A stretch of DNA of 6,238 nt from DTU018 sp029550685 (GTDB lineage: Bacteria > Bacillota > Syntrophomonadia > Syntrophomonadales > Syntrophomonadaceae). The notes below the pieces were generated by a model that saw only the letters and a list, made by a program, of their open reading frames with translations, ran no database searches and was not told the origin of the DNA. The DNA is taken from positions 1 to 6,238 of the forward strand of contig DAONVO010000113.1 of NCBI GenBank assembly GCA_035412805.1, read 5' to 3'. The position numbers and the translations under genes are program-made. Positions 1 to 6,094 of this stretch are shown piece by piece; positions within the stretch are counted from its first letter, which is position 1, and each line of letters begins with the position of its first letter.

Positions 1-653
1 ACCCCTTCTGGTCTTTCCGATACGTACCCATCAATAATACCAGATTCCAAGGCAACGCGCATCGCGGGAAAGTCTTCCATAGCTTGCTGTTTTTGCACAT
101 CTTTGATTTGATCAATGACCGTATAGTGGAAAGTATTGAGCTGAGCAGTTATCTTAGCTCCGGAAAAGTCCTGAATACTGGTGGCGTTTTCATAGGGAGA
201 ACCCTTTTTGACTACCATGACTAAATCAGATTTGTAATAGTTGTCCGTAAAATCAATAGTTTTCTTTCTCTCGGCAGTAGGTGACATGCCAGCAATAATA
301 GCATCAATAGTGCCGGATTGGACAGCAGGTACCAGTCCGTCCCAAGCTGTTTTAACAATTACCAATTCCCGGCCCAGGCCTTGAGCAATCAACTTGGCGA
401 TTTCTACGTCGTAACCGCCGGCAAATTCCTTGGTACCTTGAATAGGAACAGCACCGTTGCTGTCATCCAACTGGGTCCAGTTAAATGGAGCATAGCCGCA
501 CTCCATTCCTACTTTAAAAACCTCTGCTTTACTGGTGTCACCCTGTTGAGCAGAGTCATCACCTGGCTGTTCCGAAGTGCTGCAGCCCACAGCGGTAACC
601 AGAAGACCGACTACTAGGATAGCGCTCAGCAATAATCTCCATTTCTTTTTCAT
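1..653 (-). CDS. Amino-acid ABC transporter substrate-binding lipoprotein (family 3), C-terminus cut off by window edge
   Basis: Reading leftwards from the ATG at 653, an open frame of 217 codons runs off the left edge. It starts MKKKWRLLLSAILVVGLL, a lipoprotein signal peptide with a lipobox ending AVGC, so Cys24 is the likely lipidated residue that anchors the mature protein outside the membrane. A Ser/Gln/Asp-rich linker (25-43) follows. The family 3 signature GYDVEIAKLIAQGL (80-93) is intact, followed by WDGLVPAVQSGTIDAIIAGM (104-123; typical lobe 1 core) and SPTAERKKTIDFTDNYY (124-140). Arg129 aligns with the ligand-carboxylate Arg of HisJ-type proteins. The last visible segment, SGIIDGYVSERPEG, is the start of the second lobe's ligand loop. 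A GGAGGGG SD lies 10 nt before the start. The protein should deliver a polar amino acid to a membrane permease that is presumably encoded to the left, outside the window. The specific amino acid cannot be told. Family assignment is secure. Confidence 0.93.
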   Translation of the reverse strand, partial: MKKKWRLLLSAILVVGLLVTAVGCSTSEQPGDDSAQQGDTSKAEVFKVGMECGYAPFNWTQLDDSNGAVPIQGTKEFAGGYDVEIAKLIAQGLGRELVIVKTAWDGLVPAVQSGTIDAIIAGMSPTAERKKTIDFTDNYYKSDLVMVVKKGSPYENATSIQDFSGAKITAQLNTFHYTVIDQIKDVQKQQAMEDFPAMRVALESGIIDGYVSERPEG

Positions 654-695
654 TACCGATAATCCCCTCCAATATTTTTGTTGCTGTATTCCTAC

Positions 696-720
696 CAAGG
701 TGAGTTCCAGCAGCACCTTG
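696..720 (-). repeat. Inverted repeat (hairpin) in the leader of the binding-protein gene
   Basis: CAAGGTG at 696-702 and CACCTTG at 714-720 are perfect 7-nt complements around an 11-nt loop. The hairpin lies 43-67 nt upstream of the binding-protein start, inside the likely 5' leader. No U-run follows it on the minus strand, so it is not an intrinsic terminator. It could be a protein-binding dyad or a structured leader element, and it could also be chance. Confidence 0.45.
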
Positions 721-814
721 ATCGAATCCAGTAAAGCTCCGGTTAAGCAGTCTAGGTTAATAGTACCACAAAAACCTACCTAATAGTGTTCCATATCAAT
801 TGCGGTTTACCTGC

Positions 815-842
815 TTGACAAGATTATCAAAAAATTAAGAAT
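815..842 (+). promoter_or_regulatory. Candidate sigma-A promoter for the synthetase-dehydrogenase operon
   Basis: A perfect TTGACA lies at 815-820. At a 16-nt spacing it is followed by AAGAAT (837-842), a 4/6 match to the -10 consensus. Transcription would begin near 850, about 87 nt before the synthetase start. The -35 box of this promoter abuts the -10 box of the opposing candidate, so the two could interfere or share a regulator. The -10 match is weak. Confidence 0.4.
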
Positions 843-850
843 AATTACAA
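823..850 (-). promoter_or_regulatory. Candidate sigma-A promoter for the binding-protein gene
   Basis: On the minus strand TTGTAA (850-845) and GATAAT (828-823) are separated by 16 nt, matching 4/6 and 5/6 of the sigma-A consensus. It would give a leader of about 160 nt containing the hairpin at 696-720. The whole stretch is A/T-rich, so chance matches are likely. Confidence 0.35.
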
Positions 851-920
851 AATTTTAAATATTGAAAAAAGAATAAATACACCTGTGCTGAATATCCAAT
901 TTAGAGTAGTTAATGTGGCC

Positions 921-929
921 AAAGGAGGG
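921..929 (+). promoter_or_regulatory. Ribosome binding site that sets the synthetase start at 937
   Basis: AAAGGAGGG ends 7 nt before the ATG at 937. An upstream in-frame ATG at 913 would place this near-perfect SD inside the coding region and has no SD of its own. The start at 937 is therefore preferred. Confidence 0.85.
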
Positions 930-936
930 ATCATCT

Positions 937-2541
937 ATGGGTTTCACTGATGGAGCTTTGCGATTGCTTTCCGACTACATGATTAAAGCAGCTCAGGATA
1001 GACCTGACCATATTGCTTTTCTGTATGGAGAGCAGCGGATCACCTACCGGGAATTTGCCCAGCAGGTTGAAAAGTTGGCTTGTTACCTCCTCAAACTGGG
1101 GGTGCAAAAAGGAGACCGCCTGGCTTATCTGATGACACCTCGACCCGAATTCTTTTACCTCTACATGGCAGCTTCTCGTATCGGAGCCATCATTGTCGGT
1201 ATTGGTACCCGTCAGAGTAATAAAGAGATAGAATATGTGCTTAACAATTCCGAAGCCATAGCTATTTTTACTCTCCATTCCATGTATGAATTTGATTACC
1301 AGGAGCGTTTTGAGAAAATCCTGCCCAACTGTCCTAGTGTCACACATGTTTTAATTGTCGGCGGCCCGGTAAAAATGGAGAACGCCCTGTCTTTTGACGA
1401 AATCATGCAAGGGGATTATTCAGAATACCTCCCGGCTCTATTAGAGCGGGAAGCACAGGTTTCCACTCACGATGGAATCATAATTGTCTATACCTCAGGC
1501 AGCACTGGGGTACCTAAAGGTGCTCTAATGTCCCACCAGAATATCATTCACATGAGTCTGGTAGAGATCAACATGTGTGAAGCGGGGGCGGATGATATTT
1601 GGATCAACCACCTGCCCACTAACCATGTGGGCGGCGCCACCGAGATAGGAGCAACAGCCATTATAGCTAATTCCACTCAGGTTTTGGAACCTTTCAATCC
1701 CGCTAAGACTTTGGAATTGATTGAAAAACACAAAATAACCATTCTTGGTCAGGTACCCACCATGTATGCCATGGAGTTTGCCCTGCCGGATTACGATAAA
1801 TATGATTTGTCATCCCTGAGAGCAGCAGTTATCAGCGGGTCGGCAGCTCCAATAGAAACTCTGCGTAAGATTAAGGAGACTATGTGCGATAACTGCTATA
1901 ACTGTTTAGGTTTGACAGAAGTTTCGGGATTGATCACCTATACGGAAAAAGGTGCCAGCCTGGAAACCTTGAACCTAACTGTAGGTAAAGTTGCTCCAGA
2001 CTTTGAAATGAAGCTGGTGGATGAAAACCGCCAGGAAGTACCTCGCGGGCAGATAGGAGAGATTGCCTACCGGGGTACTTCGGTTATAAAAGAATACTTT
2101 AAGCTTCCGGATGTCACTGCAGCTTCCTTCGACGATGAAGGCTGGTTCTATTCCGGAGATATGGGCTTCATCGACGAGGACGGCAATCTGCGTATGGTGG
2201 GACGTTCCAAAGATATGTACATTACTAACGGAGAAAACATTTATCCCGCTGAAGTTGAGGATGCCATTATGCGCTATCCGGGAGTAATGCTGTGTGCTGT
2301 GGTAGGTGTGCCCCATGAGATAGCCGGTCATGTTGGGCGGGCTTACATTGTTCCCCTGCCGGGTCATGAGATCAACCCTGATGATTTACAAGAATTCCTT
2401 AAGGAGTACCTGGCTACCTATAAAATTCCCCGGGAGTATGTGTTTAGAGAGATGTTGCCTATGACCCTGCTGGGGAAAATTGAAAAGAAGCTGCTGCGCC
2501 AGGAGGTGGAAGCTGAGCTGCAGGCCAAAAACCAAGCCTGA
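937..2541 (+). CDS. AMP-forming acyl-CoA synthetase (class I adenylate-forming ligase)
   Basis: This 534-residue protein activates a carboxylic acid with ATP to an acyl-adenylate and then an acyl-CoA thioester, probably in the cytoplasm. Family motifs are in order: the phosphate loop YTSGSTGVPKG (185-195), LPTNHVGG (226-233), the GLTE core of A5 (325-328), GWFYSGD with the ribose-binding Asp408 (402-408), the hinge GRSKD (422-426), NGENIYPAEVE (431-441), and GKIEKK with the catalytic Lys514. Length is normal for the family and no frameshift is seen. The start is chosen from the SD at 921-929; an in-frame ATG at 913 is less likely. The Tyr that usually opens YGxTE is Leu324, and a C-x2-C-x2-C cluster (317, 320, 323) sits directly before it. 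It is the first gene of an operon with the dehydrogenase 28 nt downstream. The substrate (fatty, alicyclic or aromatic acid) cannot be fixed from motifs. Family confidence is high and specificity unknown. Confidence 0.95.
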   Translation: MGFTDGALRLLSDYMIKAAQDRPDHIAFLYGEQRITYREFAQQVEKLACYLLKLGVQKGDRLAYLMTPRPEFFYLYMAASRIGAIIVGIGTRQSNKEIEYVLNNSEAIAIFTLHSMYEFDYQERFEKILPNCPSVTHVLIVGGPVKMENALSFDEIMQGDYSEYLPALLEREAQVSTHDGIIIVYTSGSTGVPKGALMSHQNIIHMSLVEINMCEAGADDIWINHLPTNHVGGATEIGATAIIANSTQVLEPFNPAKTLELIEKHKITILGQVPTMYAMEFALPDYDKYDLSSLRAAVISGSAAPIETLRKIKETMCDNCYNCLGLTEVSGLITYTEKGASLETLNLTVGKVAPDFEMKLVDENRQEVPRGQIGEIAYRGTSVIKEYFKLPDVTAASFDDEGWFYSGDMGFIDEDGNLRMVGRSKDMYITNGENIYPAEVEDAIMRYPGVMLCAVVGVPHEIAGHVGRAYIVPLPGHEINPDDLQEFLKEYLATYKIPREYVFREMLPMTLLGKIEKKLLRQEVEAELQAKNQA

Positions 2542-2552
2542 CTTTAAGTCTC

Positions 2553-2563
2553 AAAAGGGGGGG
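2553..2563 (+). promoter_or_regulatory. G-run ribosome binding site for the dehydrogenase
   Basis: AAAAGGGGGGG lies 6 nt before the ATG at 2570. It marks that ATG, rather than an in-frame ATG 90 nt upstream (2480) inside the synthetase gene, as the real start. The SD is a run of seven G, which still pairs with the CCUCC anti-SD through one G-U pair. Confidence 0.75.
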
Positions 2564-2569
2564 ATAACC

Positions 2570-3310
2570 ATGAGATTAAAGGATAAAGTGGCTGTCATTA
2601 CCGGAGCCGGCAAAGGCATAGGGGCTGCTATTGCCAAGCGGTTTGCTGCTGAGGGAGCCAAAGTAATTTTGGTGGACCGGGATGAAAGCAGCGTACGGGG
2701 TACAGCAGCAGCCATAGTTGAGGTTGGCGGTACAGCAGCGGCTTATACTCTGGATATATCTGACCGCCCTGCTATTGACAGATTAGTTGAGGAAGTTGTA
2801 ACTACGTATGGGACTATAGATATCCTGGTGAACAATGCGGGAGTTGTGCGGGATGCCATGCTCCACAAGATGAAAGAAGAGGACTGGGATATGGTTATAA
2901 ATATAAATCTGAAGGGTGCTTTCAACATGGTTCAGGCAGTCCTTGGCATAATGCGGGAAAAGAACTATGGAAAAATCATAAATGTATCATCAGCCAGCCG
3001 ATTTGGCAATGTGGGACAAACCAATTATGCTGCCTCCAAAGAGGCCTTAGTAGGATTTACCCGGTCACTGGCTAAGGAAGCAGGAAGCAAAGGGATAAAT
3101 GTAAATGCAATAGCTCCTGGTACAATTGAAACTGATATGTACTATGGCATTCCTGAAAACATCCGCGACATGATGAAACTAATTACCCCTCTGGGCCGAC
3201 CTGGAAAACCGGAAGAAGTGGCTAATCTCTGCCTATTCCTGGCCAGTGATGAGTCTTCCTATATAACCGGTCAGGTTATTCACTGTGATGGAGGCATATT
3301 CATGCCATGA
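2570..3310 (+). CDS. Short-chain dehydrogenase/reductase, FabG-like (3-oxoacyl reductase family)
   Basis: This complete 246-residue classical SDR is the usual length for the FabG group. The cofactor loop TGAGKGIG is at 11-18 and the NNAG motif at 88-91. The catalytic residues are all present: Asn113 (in NINLKG), Ser140, Tyr153 and Lys157 (Y-A-A-S-K). The C-terminal end DGGIFMP fits the family. Asp36 ends the second strand (LVDRDE), which in SDRs favours NAD(H) over NADP(H). This argues for a catabolic 3-hydroxyacyl-CoA or alcohol dehydrogenase rather than the NADPH-dependent fatty-acid synthesis enzyme. It follows the acyl-CoA synthetase after 28 nt and is probably co-transcribed. No acyl-carrier protein or condensing enzyme is nearby. 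The exact substrate is not determined; a true FabG role remains possible. Confidence 0.93.
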   Translation: MRLKDKVAVITGAGKGIGAAIAKRFAAEGAKVILVDRDESSVRGTAAAIVEVGGTAAAYTLDISDRPAIDRLVEEVVTTYGTIDILVNNAGVVRDAMLHKMKEEDWDMVININLKGAFNMVQAVLGIMREKNYGKIINVSSASRFGNVGQTNYAASKEALVGFTRSLAKEAGSKGINVNAIAPGTIETDMYYGIPENIRDMMKLITPLGRPGKPEEVANLCLFLASDESSYITGQVIHCDGGIFMP

Positions 3311-3318
3311 TTAAAGAA

Positions 3319-3346
3319 TCAAGGGTGGCAGATCCGTCACCCTTGA
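3319..3346 (+). terminator. Probable intrinsic terminator after the dehydrogenase
   Basis: TCAAGGGTG (3319-3327) pairs perfectly with CACCCTTGA (3338-3346). A G-U pair and a C-G pair extend the stem to 11 bp around a 6-nt loop. It starts 8 nt after the stop codon. The following ACCCATTTTAAATT has only a short, delayed T-run, so termination may be partial. Confidence 0.6.
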
Positions 3347-3436
3347 ACCCATTTTAAATTACTCGATTTACTTGCCATACCTGCCTCAAATCCTCAGAAA
3401 TAATCTATCTTTGCTGGGAGAATAGCTCCTTCCTCT

Positions 3437-3451
3437 ATTCCATCATGGAAT
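3437..3451. repeat. 15-nt perfect dyad upstream of the chemoreceptor gene
   Basis: ATTCCAT-C-ATGGAAT is a 7-bp perfect inverted repeat around one base. It lies about 137 nt before the chemoreceptor start. It overlaps a second, weaker repeat (GAATAG 3420-3425 with CTATTC 3435-3440). The compact shape suits a dimeric regulator's operator better than a terminator, and no T-run follows. No regulator is identified. Confidence 0.4.
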
Positions 3452-3575
3452 CAGACTATTACTTAAGAAAATTTGTCTAAGTAAGTTACAAATTATAAAT
3501 AATAGTAGAAAAAGCAGGATAACATAGTATAGTAATATTGTCGAAAATATATAAAATATGCCATTCGGGATAGAT

Positions 3576-3581
3576 GGGGGG
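3576..3581 (+). promoter_or_regulatory. Ribosome binding site that sets the chemoreceptor start
   Basis: GGGGGG lies 6 nt before the ATG at 3588. An in-frame ATG at 3558 has only A/T sequence upstream and would add ten polar residues before the first membrane segment, so 3588 is preferred. Confidence 0.75.
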
Positions 3582-3587
3582 AATAGT

Positions 3588-5645
3588 ATGAAGAGTTTGA
3601 AAAGCACCATACTACTTCTTGTTTTATCTTTAACCAGCCTTATTTTTATTACCCAGATGCTTATCACTTCTTTTGACTATCAGAGGGCCCTGGTCAGCGA
3701 AATCCAAAGCTCTTTAAAACTACAAGCCATTGATGAAGCGGCCAAGCTAAATGCCAAGTTGCAGGACGTAGGCAGAATAGCTGTCTTTTTGGCCAATAGT
3801 ATCGAAGCTTCGCAGCAGTACGATACCCCGGCAGCGATGGCTGTTTTGGAAAAGAATATGCAGAGCAGTGAACTTGTTTATGGTTCGGGATATTGGTTAG
3901 AGCCTTATGAGTACGACCAGGAAACCGAGTATTACGGTCCTTATTTATACAAAGATGGGGATCAAATAAAGCTCACCTGGGAGTATAGCAACGAGGATTA
4001 CAATTATTTTCAGTATGACTGGTACCAGATTGGGTATAAAGCTGATAAAGAGTTAGTCTGGTCAGAACCTTTTTTGGATGTAGTGAGTAATGTGCCTATG
4101 ATGACGGCAGCCAGTCCAATCGATAAAAATAATAAGCGGGTTGGTGTGGCCTCAGCTGATTTAGGCATGCCCTTATTAGATGAATACATGCGGCAGATGA
4201 AAGTTGGCCAAGCCGGGTACGCTTTTATTGTGACCGGAGAGGGATATTATCTGGCGCATCCTGAGGAAGAAAAGAATCTAAAGGTTAAGATTATTGAAGA
4301 GCCGGACAGCGAAATCAAAGAATTTGGTACAAAACTAATGGAACTTACCGAACCGGATGTTGTACAGGCCTCAATAAACGGACAGCCCTGGATAACGGCA
4401 AGCAGTCCCATTGGTGATACCGGTATGAAAATGGTATTGCTTCTCCCGCAAGATGAAGTCTATGCGGTACGTGATATGGTATTTTTGCGGGCAATAATTG
4501 GTTTAGTGGTAGCTATTAGTATTCTGGCCCTTCTTTTATCACTCCTAGTTGCACGCAAAATCACCAGACCACTGGAAGTAGTCTCTGCATACGCTAATCA
4601 GATGGCACAGGGAGATTATACTTTTAATGTACAGCTTGATTTGCTGAATCGTAAGGATGAGATTGGATTACTGGCTAAAGCCTTTGATTATCTAAATAAA
4701 AATACCAGCAATATTATTGAAGTGATAAGTGCAAATGCCCGGCAATTAGAATCATTTAGTAATCATCTGGCTTCCTCCGGTCAAAACATTGCAGCGGTAA
4801 TGGAAGAGACCTCTGCTTCCACTGAGGAAATTGCTGCGGGTATGGAAGAAATATCGGCAGCTACCCAAGAAATAAATGCCTCGGGTGAAGAGATTGGAGC
4901 AGCTCTTTATGAAGTTAACCGCAATGTGGATACTATTACTGAACAAACCAAGAAAATAGAAATCAAAGCGGTTCAAGTTCAAAATGATGCTCAGAATTCA
5001 CAGACCAGAGCTACGAAGGTGGCTGAAGAAATCCGCAAAAAAATGCAAGTTGCCATGGACGAAGCCCAGGTTGTCAATCAAATTACGGATTTGGCACAGA
5101 GTATCGCTTCAATTGCTGATCAAACTAATCTATTAGCCTTGAATGCAGCTATTGAGGCTGCTCGTGCCGGTGAACATGGAAAGGGTTTTGCAGTTGTAGC
5201 TGAAGAAGTTCGCAAGTTGGCGGAAGAATCGGCCCTGGCCGTGGATACCATTCAAAAGCTTACTCGTCAGGTGCAGCAGTCTATTAACAACCTGACTGAA
5301 CATGCGGGAGACATGTTGACCTTTATTGATGAAACGGTAGTTGGCGATTACCAGCTAATGGTGAATATTGGACAACAATACCGTGACGACAGCAATATGG
5401 TAGCCGCACTGATTGAGGATGTTAATAACCATGCAAAGCAGGTCTCCGCTACCATGGAAGAGATTAACCGGGCCATCGAATCAACTGCCAGCACGGTAGA
5501 AGAGTCGACTGCCGGAGCCCAGGAAATCGCTAAAGGCAGCGAAAATGCTGCATATGCAGCCAACGAGATCAACCAGATAGCTCAAGAAATCTCCGCTGAA
5601 GTAAAACGCTTAAATCAACTGGTTGGACAGTTCAAGATTCAATAG
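3588..5645 (+). CDS. Methyl-accepting chemotaxis protein with double-Cache sensor domain
   Basis: This 685-residue transmembrane chemoreceptor would signal ligand binding outside the cell to the CheA/CheW array. Membrane segment 1 spans about residues 7-28. The extracellular double-Cache region runs about 35-290 and includes an aromatic-rich stretch (99-150) and the WY of DWYQIG (145-146). Membrane segment 2 is about 298-322, followed directly by HAMP (about 323-375; KITRPLEVV) and a long coiled-coil signalling domain (about 400-680). The signalling hairpin tip is intact (DQTNLLALNAAIEAARAGEH, 511-530, then GKGFAVVAEEVRKLAEES to 548). Glu/Ser/Ala-rich helices such as MEETSASTEEI (405-415) and TVEESTAGAQEI (636-647) are typical methylation regions. 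It ends QFKIQ with no CheR-binding pentapeptide. The Arg that binds amino-acid carboxylates in amino-acid dCache sensors is replaced by Tyr143. It is a single-gene unit with its own SD and terminator; the ligand is unknown. Confidence 0.96.
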   Translation: MKSLKSTILLLVLSLTSLIFITQMLITSFDYQRALVSEIQSSLKLQAIDEAAKLNAKLQDVGRIAVFLANSIEASQQYDTPAAMAVLEKNMQSSELVYGSGYWLEPYEYDQETEYYGPYLYKDGDQIKLTWEYSNEDYNYFQYDWYQIGYKADKELVWSEPFLDVVSNVPMMTAASPIDKNNKRVGVASADLGMPLLDEYMRQMKVGQAGYAFIVTGEGYYLAHPEEEKNLKVKIIEEPDSEIKEFGTKLMELTEPDVVQASINGQPWITASSPIGDTGMKMVLLLPQDEVYAVRDMVFLRAIIGLVVAISILALLLSLLVARKITRPLEVVSAYANQMAQGDYTFNVQLDLLNRKDEIGLLAKAFDYLNKNTSNIIEVISANARQLESFSNHLASSGQNIAAVMEETSASTEEIAAGMEEISAATQEINASGEEIGAALYEVNRNVDTITEQTKKIEIKAVQVQNDAQNSQTRATKVAEEIRKKMQVAMDEAQVVNQITDLAQSIASIADQTNLLALNAAIEAARAGEHGKGFAVVAEEVRKLAEESALAVDTIQKLTRQVQQSINNLTEHAGDMLTFIDETVVGDYQLMVNIGQQYRDDSNMVAALIEDVNNHAKQVSATMEEINRAIESTASTVEESTAGAQEIAKGSENAAYAANEINQIAQEISAEVKRLNQLVGQFKIQ

Positions 5646-5663
5646 ATAATTTAGAAATGTGGG

Positions 5664-5703
5664 TGAGTGAGTTGTGGTATTTCCATGACTCACTCAATTT
5701 TTT
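5664..5703 (+). terminator. Strong intrinsic terminator after the chemoreceptor
   Basis: TGAGTGAGT (5664-5672) pairs perfectly with ACTCACTCA (5688-5696). Five further pairs (two of them G-U) extend the stem to 14 bp around a TATTT loop. Six T follow at 5698-5703. This is a textbook rho-independent terminator and suggests the next gene has its own promoter or depends on read-through. Confidence 0.9.
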
Positions 5704-5721
5704 CTGTCCTATATAAAACAC

Positions 5722-5733
5722 GAGGTGGAAGGG
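5722..5733 (+). promoter_or_regulatory. Ribosome binding region of the small helical protein
   Basis: GAGGTGGAAGGG ends 9 nt before the ATG at 5743. A GTG at 5725 is in the same frame but lies inside this purine tract and has no SD before it. The ATG at 5743 is therefore the better start. Confidence 0.65.
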
Positions 5734-5742
5734 CGCTATACT

Positions 5743-6012
5743 ATGCGCGATTTCATCCGCAACGATCTGGAACATGAACTGAAGCTGCAGGATATGATGC
5801 GCAAAACTATTCAAAGAGCCCACGAACTGCAGGACTTTGGAACCGCTGAAGTGCTGCAGGAAGTATTGCTGGAACGTGAAGATTTAGGCTATCACCTGTG
5901 GAGTGTCCTGGAAGATGACACTTTGGTAAGAGGTATGGACCATCTTATCGCCCGGGATGATACCAATATAGTACGGGACGGACATGTGAGCAACACCAAC
6001 AAACTGCAGTAA
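5743..6012 (+). CDS. Small helical protein of unknown function, weakly ferritin/Dps-like
   Basis: This is a complete 89-residue acidic protein with no signal peptide or membrane segment. I do not recognise the family with certainty. Residues 6-29 and 33-58 look like two amphipathic helices joined by a short turn (LQDFGT, 29-34). The pattern E-H-E-L-K-L-Q-D ... A-H-E-L-Q-D-F-G-T-A-E-V-L-Q-E-V-L resembles the second helix pair of ferritin-like proteins, where a 'gD..ta.ll..il..e..H' pattern is common. However, the E-x-x-H iron-ligand spacing is not kept: Leu48 stands three residues before His51. The tail (60-89) is polar and probably flexible. A GTG start at 5725 would add six residues. It has a good SD, lies between two hairpins and is likely monocistronic. 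It may be a small dimeric four-helix protein; the function is unassigned. Confidence 0.78.
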   Translation: MRDFIRNDLEHELKLQDMMRKTIQRAHELQDFGTAEVLQEVLLEREDLGYHLWSVLEDDTLVRGMDHLIARDDTNIVRDGHVSNTNKLQ

Positions 6013-6034
6013 ACCAGGCTGATCTGATATTAAA

Positions 6035-6055
6035 AAGGCCCCATGCAGGGGCCTT
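6035..6055. terminator. GC-rich hairpin, terminator best oriented for the minus strand
   Basis: AAGGCCCC (6035-6042) and GGGGCCTT (6048-6055) form a perfect 8-bp stem around ATGCA. On the minus strand the stem runs directly into TTTTTAATATC, a canonical U-tract. On the plus strand it is followed by CAGACTG with no T-run. It lies 22 nt after the small gene, so it may act in both directions. Its best use is to end a leftward transcript that enters from outside the window. Confidence 0.7.
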
Positions 6056-6094
6056 CAGACTGTCAAAGAAGTCTATTAATGGTTAGAAGTTCGA

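Larger units (their letters stand above)
3347..3587. other. Intergenic spacer before the chemoreceptor gene
   Basis: No gene is seen in either strand. The spacer becomes very A/T-rich from about 3460 and should hold the chemoreceptor promoter. Candidates are TATAGT at 3529-3534 (a good -10 with no convincing -35) and a sigma-D-like TAAA (3496-3499) followed by AGGATAA (3516-3522). Neither is strong enough to annotate alone. Confidence 0.5.

Noticed and set aside
318..783. Plus-strand open frames at 318-617 and 577-783
   Set aside because: The first and most of the second lie antisense to the binding-protein gene, whose minus-strand protein matches a known family throughout. They have no SD and no recognisable domain.
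654..820. T-box or amino-acid riboswitch in the binding-protein leader
   Set aside because: No T-box sequence, no terminator/antiterminator pair and no known riboswitch core could be found by eye.
913..936. ATG at 913 as the synthetase start
   Set aside because: It would put the strong SD (921-929) inside the gene and has no SD of its own. The ATG at 937 is correctly spaced.
931..2367. Minus-strand frames opposite the synthetase
   Set aside because: They are shadows of a well-supported coding region and show no family features.
2557..2563. Run of seven G as a slippage or phase-variation tract
   Set aside because: It lies between genes as an SD and changes in length would not shift a frame. 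An effect on translation level is possible but unsupported.
3443..3667. Minus-strand hydrophobic 74-residue frame
   Set aside because: It covers the A/T-rich spacer and the complement of the first membrane segment of the chemoreceptor. No SD is seen, and its hydrophobicity comes from base composition.
5725..5742. GTG at 5725 as the start of the small protein
   Set aside because: It sits inside the purine-rich SD region that serves the ATG at 5743, and no SD precedes it.
4752..5823. Minus-strand frames opposite the chemoreceptor and the small gene
   Set aside because: Repetitive helical coding on the plus strand explains them, and the products look like random translation rich in Ser and Phe.
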